Positions 60,942 to 64,000 of a DNA stretch of 64,000 nt are shown in pieces. Origin of the DNA: an uncultured Lachnospiraceae bacterium (GTDB taxonomy: Bacteria; Bacillota; Clostridia; Lachnospirales; Lachnospiraceae); the NCBI GenBank assembly GCA_910578555.1, contig CAJTPS010000003.1:124001-188000 (forward strand), given 5' to 3'. Each line of letters begins with the position of its first letter. Position 1 is the stretch's first letter. The notes under the pieces were generated by a model that was not told the origin of the DNA, did not search any database, and saw only the letters and a list, made by a program, of their open reading frames with translations. The translations under genes and the position numbers were made by a program.

Positions 60942-61528
60942 ATGATTAAGACATACGCAGAGAATAATACATTAAAAGCGGTAATAGATAGAAATTTGGA
61001 TAATGACATATCAGATATAGTAGATCTAATTGATTTGCAACATGCTTTTTTGACAGGGAAGGAAGAGGTCCTTCTCTTTCAATTTACAGATTGCGATTTC
61101 ATTAATGCAGCGGTGGCTGTTATCATAGGAACAATTCCGGAATACGCGTTTAAGCATGATAAGAAGGTTAAATACCGGTTTAGTGGTAAAGAGGAGCATC
61201 CTGTGCTTGCTTTTATGAAAGATGTCGGCTTATATGAATACTATAAAAGAAAAGCTGACATTAAATATGCGGGAGAAAATGCAATACCATTCAATAAAAT
61301 AGAGAGCGAAACGATCATGGAAGAATATACGGATAAAATCACTTTCCAGAATAGAGAACTTTATTCGATTGAATAACGGAAACATGAAGATGTTCACGGA
61401 TGATATATGTTGTATCGTGAACGCACAAGAGCCTAAGGAATACCGCGTATTAGAAAGCGCAATTAAGGGAACGCTCATTATCATCAGTATACTGGCAGAT
61501 GAAAATCATATATATAAGGTAGGATAGA
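60942..61528 (+). pseudogene. Decayed STAS-like / HATPase regulatory protein
   Basis: The first 144 codons (ATG 60942; open back to ATG 60927) encode a STAS-like N-terminal domain (DLQHAFLTGKEEVLLFQFTD, NAAVAVIIGTIPEYAF) that stops with TAA at 61374. A second frame from about 61375 to the TAG at 61526-61528 encodes the end of such proteins (FTDDICCIVNAQEPKEY, AIKGTLIIISILADENHIYK). The ATPase core, with N- and G-boxes, is absent. An internal deletion with frame change therefore removed the kinase part. Intact members resemble anti-sigma-factor kinases. The call rests on my reading of family patterns. Confidence 0.55.
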
Positions 61529-61572
61529 AGCAAGGTTCATGCGCAGAAAGCAGCGCAGAAATGGAGTAAAAT

Positions 61573-61845
61573 ATGAATGTAATAAGAGTAGCAGATGTTA
61601 TAGAGAATGCCTTTTCCAGTAATCAGGCAGAAATAAGGGCTTCTTATAATGATCAGATCGAAGTGATAGAGGTCACAAGAGAGCGGCTGGAAGAATTTAA
61701 TAAGAATATAGAACAGACACAGTGTGATGTGTTCGATTATCTGATTATTGAATATTTAAAGAGTATTGGAGTGACTAACTATATCAGTGATGATAAAGAT
61801 TTCATGAGCGTGGAAGACATTCAACTGTTCTCTACATATGGGTGA
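61573..61845 (+). CDS. Short protein resembling a PIN-domain C-terminus
   Basis: 90 residues, ATG preceded by GGAG. The end (DYLIIEYLKSIGVTNYISDD, then KDF) resembles the last PIN-domain motif with its catalytic acidic residues. The N-terminal PIN Asp motif is not seen, so it may be truncated or a divergent partner of the preceding STAS/ATPase gene, which is about 45 bp upstream. A hairpin terminator follows. Confidence 0.55.
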   Translation: MNVIRVADVIENAFSSNQAEIRASYNDQIEVIEVTRERLEEFNKNIEQTQCDVFDYLIIEYLKSIGVTNYISDDKDFMSVEDIQLFSTYG

Positions 61846-61850
61846 TAGTT

Positions 61851-61876
61851 ATCCCTAGAATATTCTAGGGATTTTA
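61851..61876 (+). terminator. Rho-independent terminator after the PIN-like gene
   Basis: ATCCCTAGAAT and ATTCTAGGGAT are perfect 11-base arms; TTTTAC and TTTTT follow. Confidence 0.8.
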
Positions 61877-61931
61877 CTTTTTAATAGGTATGGAAATCAA
61901 TGGTGTGTATTATAGAAAGAGGTTATATTCT

Positions 61932-62699
61932 ATGAAATCAATTATCAACAGCCTTATCACAGCGCTTGCTATGTATTCCGGGATTCCCGTGCCACAGGTG
62001 GAACGGAATCAGACAAACACGAAGTATACGCTGTGCTTTGTTCCGATCATCGGGCTGGCCACAGGAGCGCTGCTCTGCGGGTGGAGCCGGGTTTGTGCGG
62101 TATACGGCTTCGGGCAGGTCTGTTTCGCACTGGTCGGGACCGTGATTTCTGTGATCGTCACAGGGGGTGTTCATCTGAGAGGGCTTCTGTACACGGCGGA
62201 CGCCATACATTCTCATAAAATAAAAGAGAAGAGAAGGCAGAGACCGTGTGAATCTGGTGCAGGCGTCAGCGCCGTGACTGCCGGTCTCTGTTTCTTTATG
62301 CTGTACGGAGCCGGATTGACGCTGATCTGGAAGAAGAGCCAGCTTCTGCTTCTGGTGCTCAGCTATATCATATCCAGAACGCTCAGCGGTATGAGTATCG
62401 CATGGTTTCCGGAGTCGGAAGAGGAGGGGACTGCCGATAACCTGTTTCTGGCGGCAGACAGGCGGACTGTGCGGGTCGTACTGGTTACACTGCTGGTGCT
62501 TGCCATGATCAGCGCAGTGATCATTCATCCGGTCATCGGTGCGCTTATGGCACTGGCGGCGATGTGGGTGTGGACGTACTATTATTATATGACGAAAAAG
62601 AGGTTCGGCGGTATCTCGGAGGATACGGCGGGATATTTTATATGTCTGTGCGAGCTGTCAAGTGTTCTGGTGATCGGAATGCTTGGAAGAGTTATGTAA
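61932..62699 (+). CDS. CobS-family (adenosylcobinamide-GDP ribazoletransferase) homologue, probably altered
   Basis: 255 residues from ATG 61932 with AGAGG upstream. Five or six membrane helices and MKSIINSLITALAMYSGIPV / TGGVHLRGLLYTADAIHSH / SYIISRTLSGMSI / GGISEDTAGYFICLCELSSV identify the CobS family, the last enzyme of the cobalamin nucleotide loop. In the normal motif GG(I/F)H(L/M)DGxxDTxDA the two first Asp are Arg and Tyr here, and the usual DSHTGAF segment is replaced. There are no cob neighbours and no B12 riboswitch. Activity is doubtful. Confidence 0.75.
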   Translation: MKSIINSLITALAMYSGIPVPQVERNQTNTKYTLCFVPIIGLATGALLCGWSRVCAVYGFGQVCFALVGTVISVIVTGGVHLRGLLYTADAIHSHKIKEKRRQRPCESGAGVSAVTAGLCFFMLYGAGLTLIWKKSQLLLLVLSYIISRTLSGMSIAWFPESEEEGTADNLFLAADRRTVRVVLVTLLVLAMISAVIIHPVIGALMALAAMWVWTYYYYMTKKRFGGISEDTAGYFICLCELSSVLVIGMLGRVM

Positions 62700-62780
62700 A
62701 CAATAACGAGTGGTATGATCAGTAAATGGAATGAAGATTAAGGCTGTGTTAACCGAAGCAATCATAGAGGGGAAGCGTAA

Positions 62781-64000
62781 ATGGGAGAAAAAAAGCTGGT
62801 AGTCGGCATTCTGGCGCATGTCGATGCGGGCAAGACTACACTGGCGGAGAGTATATTGTATACAAGCGGCAGCATTCGAAAACTGGGACGGGTGGACCAT
62901 AAAGACGCATTTCTGGATACGGACAGACAGGAGCGCGACAGAGGCATCACGATCTTTTCCAAACAGGCGCAGGTTTGCTGGGAGGGTGTGGAGATCACGC
63001 TTTTGGACACACCCGGACATGTGGATTTCTCGGCGGAGATGGAGCGGACACTGCAGGTACTCGACTATGCGGTGCTGGTGGTGAGCGGCGCTGACGGTGT
63101 ACAGGGGCATGTACTTACTCTGTGGCGGCTTCTTGCCAGATATCAGGTACCTGTTTTTCTTTTTTTTAATAAAATGGACCAGCCGGATACCGATCCGGCG
63201 GCACTGCTTGCGGAAGCTAAGGAAAGGCTGGATGAGCGGTGTGTGGCGTTCGGGGGATTAGATGAACAGGGCAGACCATACCGCAGAGAAGATGCGGCGT
63301 TCTGCGAAGATGTCGCTGTATGTGACGAGGAACTGCTGGAGCGGTATCTGGAGGCACAAGAGAGTGCAGGCGGACCGGAGCAGGGCGGGAAAACCGCAGA
63401 GAGCGCGAATTGTGGGGGCTGCGGTGTGAAAGCTGTGGAAAGGTCAGGAGGCGGAAAGCGACCGGGACACGATGGCATCATAGATGAGGAAACGATTGCA
63501 GACTTAATTGTAAAACGTAAGGTGTTCCCCTGTTACTTTGGCTCTGCGCTCAAAGTGGAGGGGATTACGGAGCTGCTGGACGGGATCGGCGTATATACAC
63601 GTATGCCTTCCTACGGGGAGGCGTTTGGTGCGCGTGTCTATAAGATCTCCAGAGATGTACAGGGTAACAGGCTGACGCATGTAAAGATAACGGGTGGTAT
63701 GATTAGGGTCAAGCAGACGGTTCTTACCCATGGAAATCATTACAGCAGGAGAGGATATGAAGGAGACAGTCGGGAGACAAAGCACGTACAGGAAGAAAAG
63801 ATTGACCAGATCCGCATTTATTCGGGAGATAAATATACTGTGGAGCAGGAGGTGTCTGCGGGGACGGTCTGTGCGCTTTCGGGGTTATCTATGACATTTT
63901 GCGGAGAGGGGCTGGGCGCGGAGCGTGAAGACACTGTTCCGCTGCTGGAACCGGTTATGACATACCGCATTGTGCTGCCGGAAGCATGTGATGTGCATCA
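62781..64000 (+). CDS. Tet(M)-like ribosomal protection / EF-G-like GTPase (3' partial)
   Basis: 406 residues visible; the frame is open to the window end. ATG 62781 has GGGGAAG upstream. All GTPase motifs are intact: G1 AHVDAGKTT, G2 RGITI, G3 DTPGHVDF, G4 NKMD, G5 GSALK. The order and spacing match the TetM/TetO/TetP group of ribosomal-protection GTPases. About 40 residues rich in Gly, Cys and Lys are inserted at about 195-235 (NCGGCG), before the segment KVFPCYFGSA, and domain 2 has an extra charged stretch. Chromosomal Lachnospiraceae homologues of this kind are often not proven resistance genes. Confidence 0.85.
   Translation, partial: MGEKKLVVGILAHVDAGKTTLAESILYTSGSIRKLGRVDHKDAFLDTDRQERDRGITIFSKQAQVCWEGVEITLLDTPGHVDFSAEMERTLQVLDYAVLVVSGADGVQGHVLTLWRLLARYQVPVFLFFNKMDQPDTDPAALLAEAKERLDERCVAFGGLDEQGRPYRREDAAFCEDVAVCDEELLERYLEAQESAGGPEQGGKTAESANCGGCGVKAVERSGGGKRPGHDGIIDEETIADLIVKRKVFPCYFGSALKVEGITELLDGIGVYTRMPSYGEAFGARVYKISRDVQGNRLTHVKITGGMIRVKQTVLTHGNHYSRRGYEGDSRETKHVQEEKIDQIRIYSGDKYTVEQEVSAGTVCALSGLSMTFCGEGLGAEREDTVPLLEPVMTYRIVLPEACDVH

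Noticed and set aside
61890..61931. Upstream ATG extension of the CobS-like gene
   Set aside because: The extra 14 residues precede the conserved CobS N-terminus (MKSIINSL) and the later ATG has the ribosome site.
61700..61931. Cobalamin riboswitch before the CobS-like gene
   Set aside because: No B12-box-like sequence was seen; the gap is only a terminator and a short spacer.

Overview
The window looks like chromosome from a spore-forming, Gram-positive gut anaerobe of the Clostridia, most likely Lachnospiraceae. Evidence for this is the spoIIAA-spoIIAB-sigF operon, spoVAA/AB/AC with a predicted sigma-G promoter, a T-box-controlled valS, many strong AGGAGG-type ribosome sites, BceRSAB-like two-component/ABC modules, DUF342/FapA proteins, and glycan genes typical of gut commensals (two GH32, GH112, GH26). 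No species can be named from the sequence alone. The sequence is mostly moderate in GC; about 27.9-32.4 kb is visibly AT-richer.

Layout. 1-6.7 kb: a hybrid sensor kinase fused to a DegV domain (5' end outside the window), a repeat-bearing FapA protein, a receiver/HD-GYP protein and a PsiE-like membrane protein. 6.8-8.3 kb: a stand-alone GH32. 8.4-13.8 kb (minus strand): response regulator, kinase, ABC ATPase, FtsX-type permease. 14.3-16.2 kb: an Rpn-type nuclease, an intergenic region rich in inverted repeats, and a truncated YefM-like antitoxin. 16.2-24.1 kb: a complete sucrose/fructan utilisation locus (LacI regulator, GH32, solute-binding protein, two permeases, YesL-like protein, fructokinase) with two visible LacI-type operators. 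24.2-27.3 kb (minus strand): a BcgI-like type IIB restriction-modification pair.

27.7-32.9 kb: a decayed ABC exporter gene split between its first two membrane segments by a 4.5-kb AT-rich insert. The insert carries a LytTR two-component system, a 26-residue membrane peptide, a two-gene ABC transporter and remnants typical of conjugative elements. The insert is bracketed by the direct repeat CATGTA, and joining the two sides at this repeat restores the exporter reading frame. 32.9-36.2 kb: promoter, T-box leader and valS. 36.4-40.9 kb: a second FapA protein, folC, a 50-residue protein and a TPR membrane protein. 41.1-47.5 kb: spoIIA operon, a c-di-GMP pair (PilZ, HD-GYP), an IS200-type element with a broken transposase, then spoVAA-AB-AC without spoVAD or spoVAE. 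47.7-49.9 kb: GH112 phosphorylase.

50.1-58.4 kb: two successive two-component systems, a membrane-anchored protein, a 35-residue membrane peptide and a BceAB-like transporter. The two transcription units share an upstream motif. 58.4-59.8 kb: three near-identical hairpin/ribosome-site repeats, a 32-residue ORF and a C39-like peptidase. 59.9-61.9 kb: a cytoplasmic GH26 and a decayed STAS/ATPase plus PIN-like pair. 61.9-64 kb: a CobS homologue lacking normally conserved acidic residues, and the first 406 residues of a Tet(M)-like ribosomal GTPase cut by the window end. No tRNA, rRNA or CRISPR array was recognised.
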